Origin: Promethearchaeota archaeon
GTDB lineage: Archaea; Asgardarchaeota; Lokiarchaeia; Sigyniarchaeales; SOKP01
DNA: 43,394 nucleotides
Assembly (NCBI GenBank): GCA_019894885.1
Contig: JAGXNP010000007.1
Span: 1 to 43,394, forward strand
Direction of reading: 5' to 3'
This document shows, piece by piece, positions 9,035-17,484 of the stretch (its first letter is position 1; every line of letters begins with the position of its first letter). The position numbers were made by a program, and so were the translations under genes. A model generated the notes under the pieces. That model had not been told where the DNA came from, ran no database searches, and saw only the letters and a program-made list of their open reading frames with translations.

Positions 9035-10006
9035 TTAATTATTTTTATCTGATTTCTCAAGCTCCAAAATTGAATCTAATTTTAATTCAAAATCTTTATT
9101 CAGATTTGATAGATCATTTAATGATGTATCAATATTATCAATTAGAGCATTAATTGGAGATTTTTTTAATTCCGAAATAAGCTCAGAAATAACAACTAAA
9201 TTGTTCTTAAAAGCACTGAATATATTTTCTTTGATTTTATTTTTATCAATGTTAAATTCTCTGATTTTTTTAAGATCCTTGATTTCTTTAAGAGGAATTA
9301 CTTCATTTTTGGTTAACATTATATTTTTTTTAGTAATTTTGGGAGTAATTTTCTTATGAAGCGTATTTGGATCAATTTCGTTAATGTTTATAATTAAATC
9401 ATCTAATTGATCTTCAGATTTAGCCGCTGAAGTTAAAAAGTTCTTCGATATACCTTGAAATTGTGTTTCATTACCACTATTCTCCAATTTTTTTAAAAAA
9501 TCATAAACAACAAGTGTAAATAGCTCTGTAATATTATCTTGGGTTTTCGCAGATACAAATATTATTGGAAATCCTTGAATTTGATATTTTCTTATATTGT
9601 TCAAAAGAATTTCAGAATCTTCAGGTTTTACTAAGTCAGATTTATTTCCTATTAAATAAATAATGCATTCAGGAGAGAATTTTGCTAAGTTTTTAAGATA
9701 AGTGTCTTTTATTTCTTGGAGAGTCTCCTTTGGGTTATTCAAGTCAAATAATAGTAGAGCTGAATCTAAATTACTAAAAAACACGGGATTTAAAGGATTG
9801 AAACTTCTTTGCCCCCCAATATCCCATATATTTAAGCGTATATGGTTATTTGTTAAGTTATATTCTTTTCTGGCAATATTACTGCCAATAGTCGGGATGT
9901 ACATAGCAGGAAAATCTTTTCCCACGAGCGTACTTACAATGGACGTTTTACCGACACCCCATTGACCCAATATCGTGAGCTTAATATTGATTTCAGAGAC
10001 TAGCAT
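9035..10006 (-). CDS. Arf/Ras-like small GTPase with long C-terminal extension
   Basis: A 323-residue protein with a complete small-GTPase domain in residues 1-180. G1 is GQWGVGKTS (14-22), the switch I Thr is in PTIGSN (T39), G3 is WDIGGQ (61-66), G4 is GNKSDL (120-125) and G5 is VSAKT (151-155). The WDxGGQ form resembles Arf/Rab-like families. Residues 190-323 form a charged, probably helical tail. No prenylation CAAX motif or N-terminal Gly is present. Asgard archaea are known for many such GTPases. It starts with ATG and is probably cotranscribed with the coiled-coil gene downstream. Confidence 0.95.
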   Translation of the reverse strand: MLVSEINIKLTILGQWGVGKTSIVSTLVGKDFPAMYIPTIGSNIARKEYNLTNNHIRLNIWDIGGQRSFNPLNPVFFSNLDSALLLFDLNNPKETLQEIKDTYLKNLAKFSPECIIYLIGNKSDLVKPEDSEILLNNIRKYQIQGFPIIFVSAKTQDNITELFTLVVYDFLKKLENSGNETQFQGISKNFLTSAAKSEDQLDDLIININEIDPNTLHKKITPKITKKNIMLTKNEVIPLKEIKDLKKIREFNIDKNKIKENIFSAFKNNLVVISELISELKKSPINALIDNIDTSLNDLSNLNKDFELKLDSILELEKSDKNN

Positions 10007-10117
10007 GAGTAGTAAATAAGAAAAATATTAACAATATATTAAACTATAAATAAAGGTCTATTTAAATCTGCTTTATTCTTAAGCAGAATCTATTATAAGA
10101 TAGTATTAAATATTCTT

Positions 10118-10714
10118 TTATTTAGAAGGATTAGGATGATTTTTTTCTGAAAATTTTTTAAAAGCATACACTATTCTTTGGAGAACTGTTACATTAGTGC
10201 CAATGGCAAGAAGAACCATTGTCCACCAGATTGCGGTGGGAAACCAGATTTGAAATATCGAGCCTATAAAAAGGATTGGGACTCTATCTGTCCTTTCAAG
10301 CAATCCTACACCATATAAGCTTGGAACTCCTAAACTTTCTATTTTGGTTCTAGTATACGAAGTTAAAAATGCTCCTGCTAATGTAATTAGTCCAATATAG
10401 ACATTAGTATACCCTCCAATAATAATTCCAAAAAAAATTAAGAAATCTCCTATTCTATCTAAGCTAGAATCTAAAAAAGCTCCCAATTTAGTTGGTCCTT
10501 GCAATCGAGCAACTACACCATCTAATTGATCAAAAAATTCAACGATAAATAGAGTTATTATAATGAAAACTAGATTTTGGACCATGAAACTTAAGAGTGT
10601 TAAAAACGCGAAAAAAAGACCTAAAGTAGTAATAAAGTTAGCTGGTATTTTTTTTATCTTTTTCCCCAATGGAAGTAAAAGTTTTTCTGAGAACTTTTTT
10701 ACTCCTAATAACAT
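10118..10714 (-). CDS. CDP-alcohol phosphatidyltransferase (archaetidyl-phosphoalcohol synthase type)
   Basis: A 198-residue integral membrane enzyme with the family signature D-x2-D-G-x2-A-R-x8-G-x3-D-x3-D, read here from DQLDGVVARLQG to LDSSLDRIGD (about residues 63-86). Several hydrophobic segments follow, including ones near residues 28-58 and 90-125. The family transfers a polar head group to a CDP-activated lipid. In archaea, members of this size make archaetidylinositol phosphate or archaetidylglycerol phosphate; I cannot decide which from sequence alone. It starts with ATG and is a single gene between the GTPase and carboxypeptidase genes. Confidence 0.9.
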   Translation of the reverse strand: MLLGVKKFSEKLLLPLGKKIKKIPANFITTLGLFFAFLTLLSFMVQNLVFIIITLFIVEFFDQLDGVVARLQGPTKLGAFLDSSLDRIGDFLIFFGIIIGGYTNVYIGLITLAGAFLTSYTRTKIESLGVPSLYGVGLLERTDRVPILFIGSIFQIWFPTAIWWTMVLLAIGTNVTVLQRIVYAFKKFSEKNHPNPSK

Positions 10715-10813
10715 CTTGCTTTATTATCTTAGATTCAATGAGTTATATCTTTTTCTAAATATAAGGCATATAATATTTTATAATTAATGAATTAATGAGA
10801 AAAAAAATAAATT

Positions 10814-12319
10814 TTACACACGATAAATCGGGTAAAATTTCGTTTCTAAATATTCTATGAAATAGTCTGGATTTAAGTCTTCTCCCGTTACTCTTCTAAT
10901 CAAGTCTTTAGCTTGATAGATTTTTCCGTATTGGTGGATATTTTCTCTTAAAAATGTCAATAAATTAGAAAAATTACCCTCTTCATACTCTTCTGGCAAG
11001 GCTGGTCGCTCTTTAAGCGCTTTTTTATAAAACTGTGCTCCATATAAATTACCTAAAAAGTAAGTTGGAAAGTAACCAAAAGATCCGCTGGACCAGTGTA
11101 CATCTTGTAAAACACCATCTGCATTGTTTGGAGGTGTTATTCCTAATAAATCCTCCATTTTTGAATTCCATACTTCTGGTAATTCATTAACCTTTACATT
11201 TCCCTCAATGATATCTCTCTCTAATTCGAATCTTAAAATTATATGCATACCGTATGTAACTTCATCAGCTTCTACACGAATAAGAGATGGTTGGACTGTG
11301 TTAATACTTCGATAAAAATTATCCATAGATACACCTTTTAAATTGCTTGGAAAACTTTTTTCTAATTTAGAAAACCAAAATTTCCAAAAATCTTTGCTAC
11401 GCCCTACCATATTTTCCCACATGCGCGATTGTGATTCGTGAATACCCATTGAACAGCCATCGGCTAAAATGTTATCATGAATTTCTTCCATAAATCCCAT
11501 TTCATATAATGCGTGCCCACATTCATGAATCGATCCAAAAAGGCATGTTGAGAAGAAATTTTCGTTAATTCGCGTGGTAAATCTTGTATCCGTCGAAGAA
11601 AGAGATGCCGTAAATGGATGTGCAGATTTATCTTGACGTCCTTTTTCTAGATCAAAGTTTAAACCTTTAATAACCTCAATACTAAAATCCCATTGCTTAT
11701 CTGCTTCCCATTTCTGAGTAAGTATAGAAAAGTCTGGTTTATCATCTGATGCATCCAACTTTTTTATGATTTTATTTAGTGCTTGTTTCGATTTGCTGAA
11801 AATCTTGGCAATCCAATCGTAAGTAGCTCCAGGTTCGTAGAGATCGATAAGTGTCGAGTATGGATCAGGATGTGTATTTAATTTCTCTGCTACTTCAATT
11901 TGAAGTCTAATCATTTTTTCTAGTAATGGTTGAAATATAGAAAAATCATCTTTTTTCCTGGCATCAACCCATTTAACAAAGCCTAAAGAGGCAGTTTTTG
12001 AAATTTCCTCTACTAATTCCGTTGGTAATTTAACCTCAAGTTCGTAATCTCTTTTTGCTTCTCGTAAAGTGGCAGCGTCAATTAAGTTTAAATTATTTAA
12101 CTTTTCAGATTCTTTGATCAGATTTCCTATTTTATCAGAAATTAAGCGCTCATGTACTATTTTACTTAAAAGAGCACTTTGTTCTGCTCTCCCTCCAAAA
12201 GCTCCGTTAGGTAAATTAACTTGTTGATCCCACTCTAATAAAGTACGGATGTGATTAAGTCGAGTTATTTCACCAAATTCTTTCTTAAGTTCTTCTATTG
12301 AATTCATATTTCTAAACAC
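10814..12319 (-). CDS. Carboxypeptidase Taq (M32 metallopeptidase)
   Basis: A 501-residue M32 carboxypeptidase, the usual length for the family. The zinc site HECGH is near residue 264, followed by the M32 motif HESQSRMWEN (near 295) carrying the third ligand Glu, and a conserved segment with PTYFLGNLYGAQ near 425. It removes C-terminal residues from peptides, broadly and zinc-dependently, in the cytoplasm. Two starts are possible: GTG at 12317-12319 or ATG at 12305-12307 (beginning MNSIEELKKEFG). M32 proteins usually begin close to the second. A TATA-like element sits just upstream. Confidence 0.95.
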   Translation of the reverse strand: MFRNMNSIEELKKEFGEITRLNHIRTLLEWDQQVNLPNGAFGGRAEQSALLSKIVHERLISDKIGNLIKESEKLNNLNLIDAATLREAKRDYELEVKLPTELVEEISKTASLGFVKWVDARKKDDFSIFQPLLEKMIRLQIEVAEKLNTHPDPYSTLIDLYEPGATYDWIAKIFSKSKQALNKIIKKLDASDDKPDFSILTQKWEADKQWDFSIEVIKGLNFDLEKGRQDKSAHPFTASLSSTDTRFTTRINENFFSTCLFGSIHECGHALYEMGFMEEIHDNILADGCSMGIHESQSRMWENMVGRSKDFWKFWFSKLEKSFPSNLKGVSMDNFYRSINTVQPSLIRVEADEVTYGMHIILRFELERDIIEGNVKVNELPEVWNSKMEDLLGITPPNNADGVLQDVHWSSGSFGYFPTYFLGNLYGAQFYKKALKERPALPEEYEEGNFSNLLTFLRENIHQYGKIYQAKDLIRRVTGEDLNPDYFIEYLETKFYPIYRV

Positions 12320-12340
12320 TTGTTTTATTTTGTTATTGAA

Positions 12341-12350
12341 ATTTATATAG
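12341..12350 (-). promoter_or_regulatory. Probable TATA box for the M32 carboxypeptidase
   Basis: On the minus strand this reads CTATATAAAT. It lies about 25 bases before GTG 12319 and about 37 before ATG 12307. With the usual archaeal 24-27 base TATA-to-start distance, transcription would begin near 12319, giving a leaderless or very short-leader mRNA. Confidence 0.5.
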
Positions 12351-12438
12351 ACGACTTAAATTTATGTAAATAAAAAAATTTTTCTTTTTTTGTTAGATAC
12401 TACATTTTCTTATTATGTAAAAAACTAGTCAAATACCT

Positions 12439-13959
12439 CTACAAGGAGTCGTGTTTCACAAAAAAGTTAGCTGCAGATTCGATATCCTCAACAGTAAGAG
12501 GTCTTGCTAAAGTTTTTTGTAGATCTGTTATCAATTGAGAACATAATTTTAAACTTAACGTGCTTCCACTTTGTTCAATCATTTTTTGAAGCATTTCAGG
12601 ATAAATTCTTTCGCCTTCACTTTGTTCTAGCGTTGGACGTTTCTCTTCGGGTATAACTTCGTCTATATCGAGCGTAATGTCTTCTTTATCTATATCTACT
12701 GCTTCTGAAGCATCTAATTTTGAAAATATTAATAAATCCTCCGTCTTTTGCTTAACTACTGGTGATCGTGAAGCCTTGATCGTAACTTTAGGTACTTCGA
12801 TTGGGGGAGGTTTAATTTGGGGTTCATTGGATGGCAAAGGTTGCACTTGAATTCGTCGTGTAAATTGAATTTTTCCTGGCATCTCGAATTTCTTTTTGCT
12901 TTCTATATTTTTTCTCATTTCAGTTTCTTTGTCGATTTTTTCTTGTAATTCTGCTATTTTTTCCTTAAGGGTGGAGATATAAGTAAAATCTTGATAATCA
13001 TTTGAAATTTTTATAAGTTCTTTGTATCTAGCAATTGCGAGTACTAAATTCCCATCATTTTCTATACTTTTAGCTTTATTATACGACTCTATAAAATGAT
13101 GAGGTAAAAGTTTTTTTAAATTGAGGTTTCTAGCGATTAAGAGTTTAATTTTTTCTTGTACTCCCGTTTCTATTAATGAAATTTCTTCAAAATCGGAAAT
13201 GTCTAACTCATTTTTTACAATTTTCAAATCATTTTTATCAATCAAATCACGTTTATTTCCTAAAATAAGGAGTTTGGAGAATTTACTTTCTTGTTTCTGC
13301 AATTCAAAAAAATGGTTAATAACTCGGATATGGTAATTAGATAAATCGAATAATAGAACAACCAAGTCAGACCCTTGTATGAATTTTGACCATAAAAGCG
13401 AAAAATTATCTTTTAATTCAAAATCCCAAAGATCGAACTTCAAATTATCCATAGTAATAATCGATGCTTTTGCGAAGTTCATAATTTGACGTACCTGGTC
13501 GCTCTTTATCATATTGAATAGTTGAGTCTTACCAGAATTAGTTGGTCCAATAATTGAGATTTTAGAATGCAATTGGTGTTGCTGTTCTCTCAAAAAATCC
13601 ACAAAATCTCGTTTCTTGTTATCTGGATTGCTTACATCTGTCGGATTTGGAAATAATTCATTAAACATTTTTATTGTGTTGTCTAAAATTGGTGATATAT
13701 ATTCAAGGCTATCAACTAAGTCGGTAATAAATAAAAATAATACATTTTTTTCTGATTTATGGAATATTTGGAAATTTTCTGAAACAGGTCGATGGAAAGT
13801 TTTACCCACCATAGGCATATCTAAAAACGATTGGATAACCCTCCTAACATTATTCAACTCCTCATCTCCTAGTGCGAGAGCGTACGTATGATTATAAATA
13901 TTTTTTCCAGAATAAAATATGTGGATTTGCCGAAGTATTTTTATCTCCTCATTTTTCAA
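12439..13959 (-). CDS. Multi-domain GTPase with N-terminal longin-like region
   Basis: A 506-residue protein. Residues 8-105 (RQIHIFYSGKNIYNHTYAL, then alternating strands and helices) resemble longin/roadblock-type sensor domains found with Asgard GTPases; this is inference. A GTPase domain follows: G1 GPTNSGKT (138-145) and G4 GNKRDL (234-239). G3 is degenerate: WDFELKD stands where WDTAGQ is expected, so the catalytic Gln/Gly are absent and hydrolysis may be weak or partner-dependent. A helical/coiled region (about 300-350) and a Pro-rich linker (370-390) lead to a helical C-terminus. The upstream start is TTG (13957-13959) without a good SD. A GAGGAG SD at 13945-13950 precedes an ATA codon (13936-13938) by six bases, which would start the protein at the first predicted strand. 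Confidence 0.88.
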   Translation of the reverse strand: MKNEEIKILRQIHIFYSGKNIYNHTYALALGDEELNNVRRVIQSFLDMPMVGKTFHRPVSENFQIFHKSEKNVLFLFITDLVDSLEYISPILDNTIKMFNELFPNPTDVSNPDNKKRDFVDFLREQQHQLHSKISIIGPTNSGKTQLFNMIKSDQVRQIMNFAKASIITMDNLKFDLWDFELKDNFSLLWSKFIQGSDLVVLLFDLSNYHIRVINHFFELQKQESKFSKLLILGNKRDLIDKNDLKIVKNELDISDFEEISLIETGVQEKIKLLIARNLNLKKLLPHHFIESYNKAKSIENDGNLVLAIARYKELIKISNDYQDFTYISTLKEKIAELQEKIDKETEMRKNIESKKKFEMPGKIQFTRRIQVQPLPSNEPQIKPPPIEVPKVTIKASRSPVVKQKTEDLLIFSKLDASEAVDIDKEDITLDIDEVIPEEKRPTLEQSEGERIYPEMLQKMIEQSGSTLSLKLCSQLITDLQKTLARPLTVEDIESAANFFVKHDSL

Positions 13960-14132
13960 GGAATTCTTTAAACGCTTTAATAATATATATTTAATCTCTC
14001 ATTAATATATTTTACAATTCAAAGTACTTTCAGTTAGTTGGTTTGAAAAACATAATAGAAAAGTTTAGAATCGGTGTTAAATATTATTTTAAATGGATGT
14101 TATGATTTTCTAAACCAAAAAAGCTCTGAAAA

Positions 14133-15092
14133 ATGCCACTCCAACCTGAACATATTGCCAAATTTTTCGACGAAGATACCGATACGAAGTTCAAGACAGA
14201 ATTACTTGAGCTTTTAAGAAAAAGAATTGATAAATTGTGTTTTAAGGAATGTGAAATCGATAGAATTCAATGCACCTTGACTCCACTCTGTACAAGAAGA
14301 ATGTTACTGAAAATTCGATTATTAAATGGACTTACAATCGAAGATCAACCAAGTTTCTGTTATAGTGTTCATAAAAATATAATTTTTCGAGATTTTAGAA
14401 ACAAAACTGTAATCTACAAACCTAACGATACCTATTTATATCTGATTGATTTTTTTGATGTGTTTTTCCATGGAGATTATAGAAACTTAAATAAATTTTT
14501 TTCAAAAGAAGATTTTAAAGGAGCAAGCAAGATTTTTAATGATAGAATAAATAACAGGGACGAGAATTTTCGTTATCTTTTAACTAAAGACCACAAGTTT
14601 ATGATATTTAAATACGATGAAAAAATCCATGTTTGCTTCATAAACGAGAACTATGCTTTATGCAATGCAATTAGAGAAAATATCACAAATTTGAAACTTT
14701 TATTTGGTTTATGTACACTCTTTTCCCAAATATATTTTCCTGAAGTTAAGTTAAACTTAATTCCGGATGACTGCGTAGAGATTACGACTATTATTCCAAA
14801 AGATACGCTTTCTTCCATCAGCAATGAAATACCAAAAAATGAAGATTCTAAACGAGATACCTATATTTGGAATGTTTTTCCTAGTGAATTAGACGCTTTA
14901 AGCCAATTCTGTAAAGAAATTAGCATTTTTATTGACGGAAAGCAAAATTTAAAGATAAAGCTAAGCATAAGCGTAAAAGCAGAAAATCAGAAGAATAATA
15001 TTTCAAGCGTTATGCTCCGATACCGAGATTTGCGTTTAGTGTTTAACATCCTATTTCGCTTGTATAATGATTTCTTTGTATTACATATTTAA
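14133..15092 (+). CDS. Hypothetical protein with N-terminal Cys cluster
   Basis: A 319-residue soluble protein I do not recognise. A cluster CFKEC-x6-C-x6-C near residues 37-55 could bind a metal. The middle (about 90-200) alternates predicted strands and helices, and a C-terminal region (240-319) is helical and basic. No membrane span or repeat is visible. It starts with ATG and lies head-to-tail with the HEAT/coil gene 34 bases downstream, so the two may be cotranscribed. Confidence 0.7.
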   Translation: MPLQPEHIAKFFDEDTDTKFKTELLELLRKRIDKLCFKECEIDRIQCTLTPLCTRRMLLKIRLLNGLTIEDQPSFCYSVHKNIIFRDFRNKTVIYKPNDTYLYLIDFFDVFFHGDYRNLNKFFSKEDFKGASKIFNDRINNRDENFRYLLTKDHKFMIFKYDEKIHVCFINENYALCNAIRENITNLKLLFGLCTLFSQIYFPEVKLNLIPDDCVEITTIIPKDTLSSISNEIPKNEDSKRDTYIWNVFPSELDALSQFCKEISIFIDGKQNLKIKLSISVKAENQKNNISSVMLRYRDLRLVFNILFRLYNDFFVLHI

Positions 15093-15126
15093 AATTAAGA
15101 TAAAACAATAAGATAGTTGAGTATAA

Positions 15127-16365
15127 ATGACCGAAAGTAACCAGGATAATCCTGAAATAATTAAAATTAAAGATTTTGTAAAAGATGGTAGATTTGATGA
15201 CGCAGTTAAAATGATTGCCTTCTACCTCGGAGATTCGAATCAAGATAATTATTTGGACAGGTTAGAGAATGTAATCGAAATGCTATTATCCCTTCATGGA
15301 GGGAGTACCGTATTAAGATTTTTAATAGAGCAACTTGTAATAGATATTCCTTCATTACTGGAAAATCTCTCAAAACGTGATTCTGTCCTTCGATATTCAT
15401 TTTTATTACTTTTAAAAACACTATGCGAAAACGAATGCGATTTGTTTCTTCCCCATAGTGAAGATCTATTGAATTCTCACGACCCAAATGTTCGAGAAGC
15501 CGACTTACAGCTTATAATTTTTATGACAGGAGGAGATACCGATATTGAAGATGAATCACTAATTAACAAAATCGTGCTTACTCTAGCTGATGAAAAAGAT
15601 TTTGTAATCAAGAAAGCTGTACAAGCACTAATAGCAATTGGCCGAAAGCACCCATCTTTAATTACAAAGGCAGTTAATAATTTTGTTAAAGAATATCCAG
15701 AAAACGAAAAATTGAAGACTGCTGTAGTTGTTGTGCTAAAATCAATAGTTACTGTTGAAAAAATTGATGAATTAGTTGAAGAAAGCAAGAAAGAAGCAAC
15801 ACTGGATGAGTCCACATTAGAAAAGGAAGAAACTGAAATAATTGATAAGGAATTAGAATTAAAGAAAAAAGAAATTGAAATCAAGAAAAAAAAATTAGAA
15901 TTGGAAGAAAAAGAGAAAGACTTAGAAGAAAAAATAATCCAAGAGAAAGAAAAAACGCTAAAACTTAAAGAAGAAATTCTCGAACAAGGAACTACAGTTG
16001 AATCAGAATCAGAAGTACTACCTAAAAAGGTCAAAAAGCAACTAAAAAAGGAAGAGTCTGACATCTTTGATAAGGAGATTGAAATCAAAAAAAAAGAATT
16101 AAGAATAAAGAAGAAAAAATTAGAGTTGGAATTAAAAGAACGGGAAATTGATGAGATGGTTATTCAAGAAAAAGAAAAAGTTTTAAAACTAAAGGAAGAA
16201 TTAATTGAAAAAGAAACAGAATTATCTAATGTAGAAATTGAATTGCATCAGAAAAAAATCAAGGAAAAAGAACAAAAAATCATGGAAAGCGAACTTGAGA
16301 GAGCAGGAGAAAAAATAAAAGAGCTTAAAGATGATGATTCTGATAACATTGACGAAGATAGTTGA
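15127..16365 (+). CDS. HEAT-repeat plus highly charged coiled-coil protein
   Basis: A 412-residue protein. The first 210 residues are helical with HEAT-like repeats (for example SHDPNVREADLQLIIFM, then DEKDFVIKKAVQALIAIGR). From about residue 225 on it becomes an extremely Lys/Glu-rich coiled coil. Within it a 50-residue unit occurs twice (encoded at 15835-15984 and 16060-16209), each with the pattern DKE-hydrophobic-E-hydrophobic-KKKE and ending EKxLKLKEE. This suggests an elongated scaffold or filament-like protein with a globular helical head. No TM segment. Starts with ATG after a weak GTTGAG. Function unknown. Confidence 0.8.
   Translation: MTESNQDNPEIIKIKDFVKDGRFDDAVKMIAFYLGDSNQDNYLDRLENVIEMLLSLHGGSTVLRFLIEQLVIDIPSLLENLSKRDSVLRYSFLLLLKTLCENECDLFLPHSEDLLNSHDPNVREADLQLIIFMTGGDTDIEDESLINKIVLTLADEKDFVIKKAVQALIAIGRKHPSLITKAVNNFVKEYPENEKLKTAVVVVLKSIVTVEKIDELVEESKKEATLDESTLEKEETEIIDKELELKKKEIEIKKKKLELEEKEKDLEEKIIQEKEKTLKLKEEILEQGTTVESESEVLPKKVKKQLKKEESDIFDKEIEIKKKELRIKKKKLELELKEREIDEMVIQEKEKVLKLKEELIEKETELSNVEIELHQKKIKEKEQKIMESELERAGEKIKELKDDDSDNIDEDS
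15835..16209 (+). repeat. Intragenic tandem duplication of a 150-base coiled-coil unit
   Basis: Copy 1 is 15835-15984 and copy 2 is 16060-16209, separated by 75 bases. By eye about 32 of the 50 encoded residues are identical, and most of the rest are conservative swaps such as Lys/Arg and Ile/Leu. Both lie in the coiled-coil half of the HEAT/coil gene. Confidence 0.8.
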
Positions 16366-16395
16366 ATGATAAATAATTTAAAATAGGTCTTATCC

Positions 16396-17394
16396 TTAAT
16401 TGATTTTATCTTCTGTGATTGGAGCAGTGTATAAACGCTTTACTATTTTTCTCATCTCACTTACCTTTACGCTATCAGGAGGTAAACTTTTTTGTATAGT
16501 CTTAGCAAGGCTATAAGCAAGCTCGATATAGTTTAAATCTTCTAAAAATTCAACAATCTGGATTTTATAATCGTTATCCTCTACTCCTTCTCCATATTCC
16601 ATTAATTTTTCTTTCAATAAGAGATCGATCTTTTCCGTCCTTTCAATAAAACGTACTTTTTTAATTAATTGTTTAAAGGAATTAAAAATGTTGTAGAGCT
16701 CTGAACGAGGATAATCATCAATATTCTTTAATACATAGAATATAAAGAGTTCTGCCTTTTCGTAACGTTTAATCTTCAAACTCACTTCTAAAAGTTCAAG
16801 AAGAGCTTGTTCGTAAAGAAATTTACTTTCTATATTAGGGACTATTTTTTCGAATATCCAATCAATTAGATTAGGTTGATCAAATCTTTCTGTGATGTCA
16901 ATAAGTAATTTGATAATAGAAAGGTAAAGCTTAGCATTTTCAGTTTTAGTTCCCGATAGGAACGATACCAAAGCATATTTAATTCTTCCCATAGCATCCT
17001 CCAAATTAATTGGAGTTTCTGCGAATTTATAAAATGCTGATTCTAAAATTGGTTGAATTTTTTCTCTATTTTTAAAATCGTAGATGAAATATTCGCCCCA
17101 ATTCGGAGCAATCTTTTCTGAAGTTTTTTTATCTATTATTTTTTGAGTAATTTTTGTAGGAGATTTTGATTTAGATTCTTTTGCTTTAACATTTAGATTT
17201 TTCACTTCTTCTTCTGTTAAGACTTCTAAAATAATCTTATCTTTTTCTTTTGGAACTATTATTTTGAAGAATGTTTCTATCTCTTCATTGAATAAGGATT
17301 CTCTTAGTTCTTTAGGGAAAGTGATACCTGTTTTAGTTTTTTTAATAATATCTTCAAAAAAAACTTCTTCCTCTGGTCTCTTATCTTGTGCCAT
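16396..17394 (-). CDS. AbrB-like N-terminus fused to a helical-repeat protein
   Basis: A 332-residue protein. Residues 14-60 contain KTGITFPKELRESLF, which resembles the strand-turn-helix core of SpoVT/AbrB swapped-hairpin domains. A charged linker follows. From residue 95 to the end the protein is all-helical with TPR- or HEAT-like spacing (for example YEQALLELLEVSLKIKRYEKAELF near 205). Homodimeric DNA- or protein-binding through the AbrB-like part and partner-binding through the helical part is a reasonable guess only. It converges with the HEAT/coil gene. Starts with ATG. Confidence 0.7.
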   Translation of the reverse strand: MAQDKRPEEEVFFEDIIKKTKTGITFPKELRESLFNEEIETFFKIIVPKEKDKIILEVLTEEEVKNLNVKAKESKSKSPTKITQKIIDKKTSEKIAPNWGEYFIYDFKNREKIQPILESAFYKFAETPINLEDAMGRIKYALVSFLSGTKTENAKLYLSIIKLLIDITERFDQPNLIDWIFEKIVPNIESKFLYEQALLELLEVSLKIKRYEKAELFIFYVLKNIDDYPRSELYNIFNSFKQLIKKVRFIERTEKIDLLLKEKLMEYGEGVEDNDYKIQIVEFLEDLNYIELAYSLAKTIQKSLPPDSVKVSEMRKIVKRLYTAPITEDKIN

Positions 17395-17484
17395 ATTTAT
17401 TGGTAAGAATAACCGTTTATTAATTCTATGTTGAAATGAAGTAAATTTTTATTCTGAAGTTATCTATTTATATATCAATGCATA

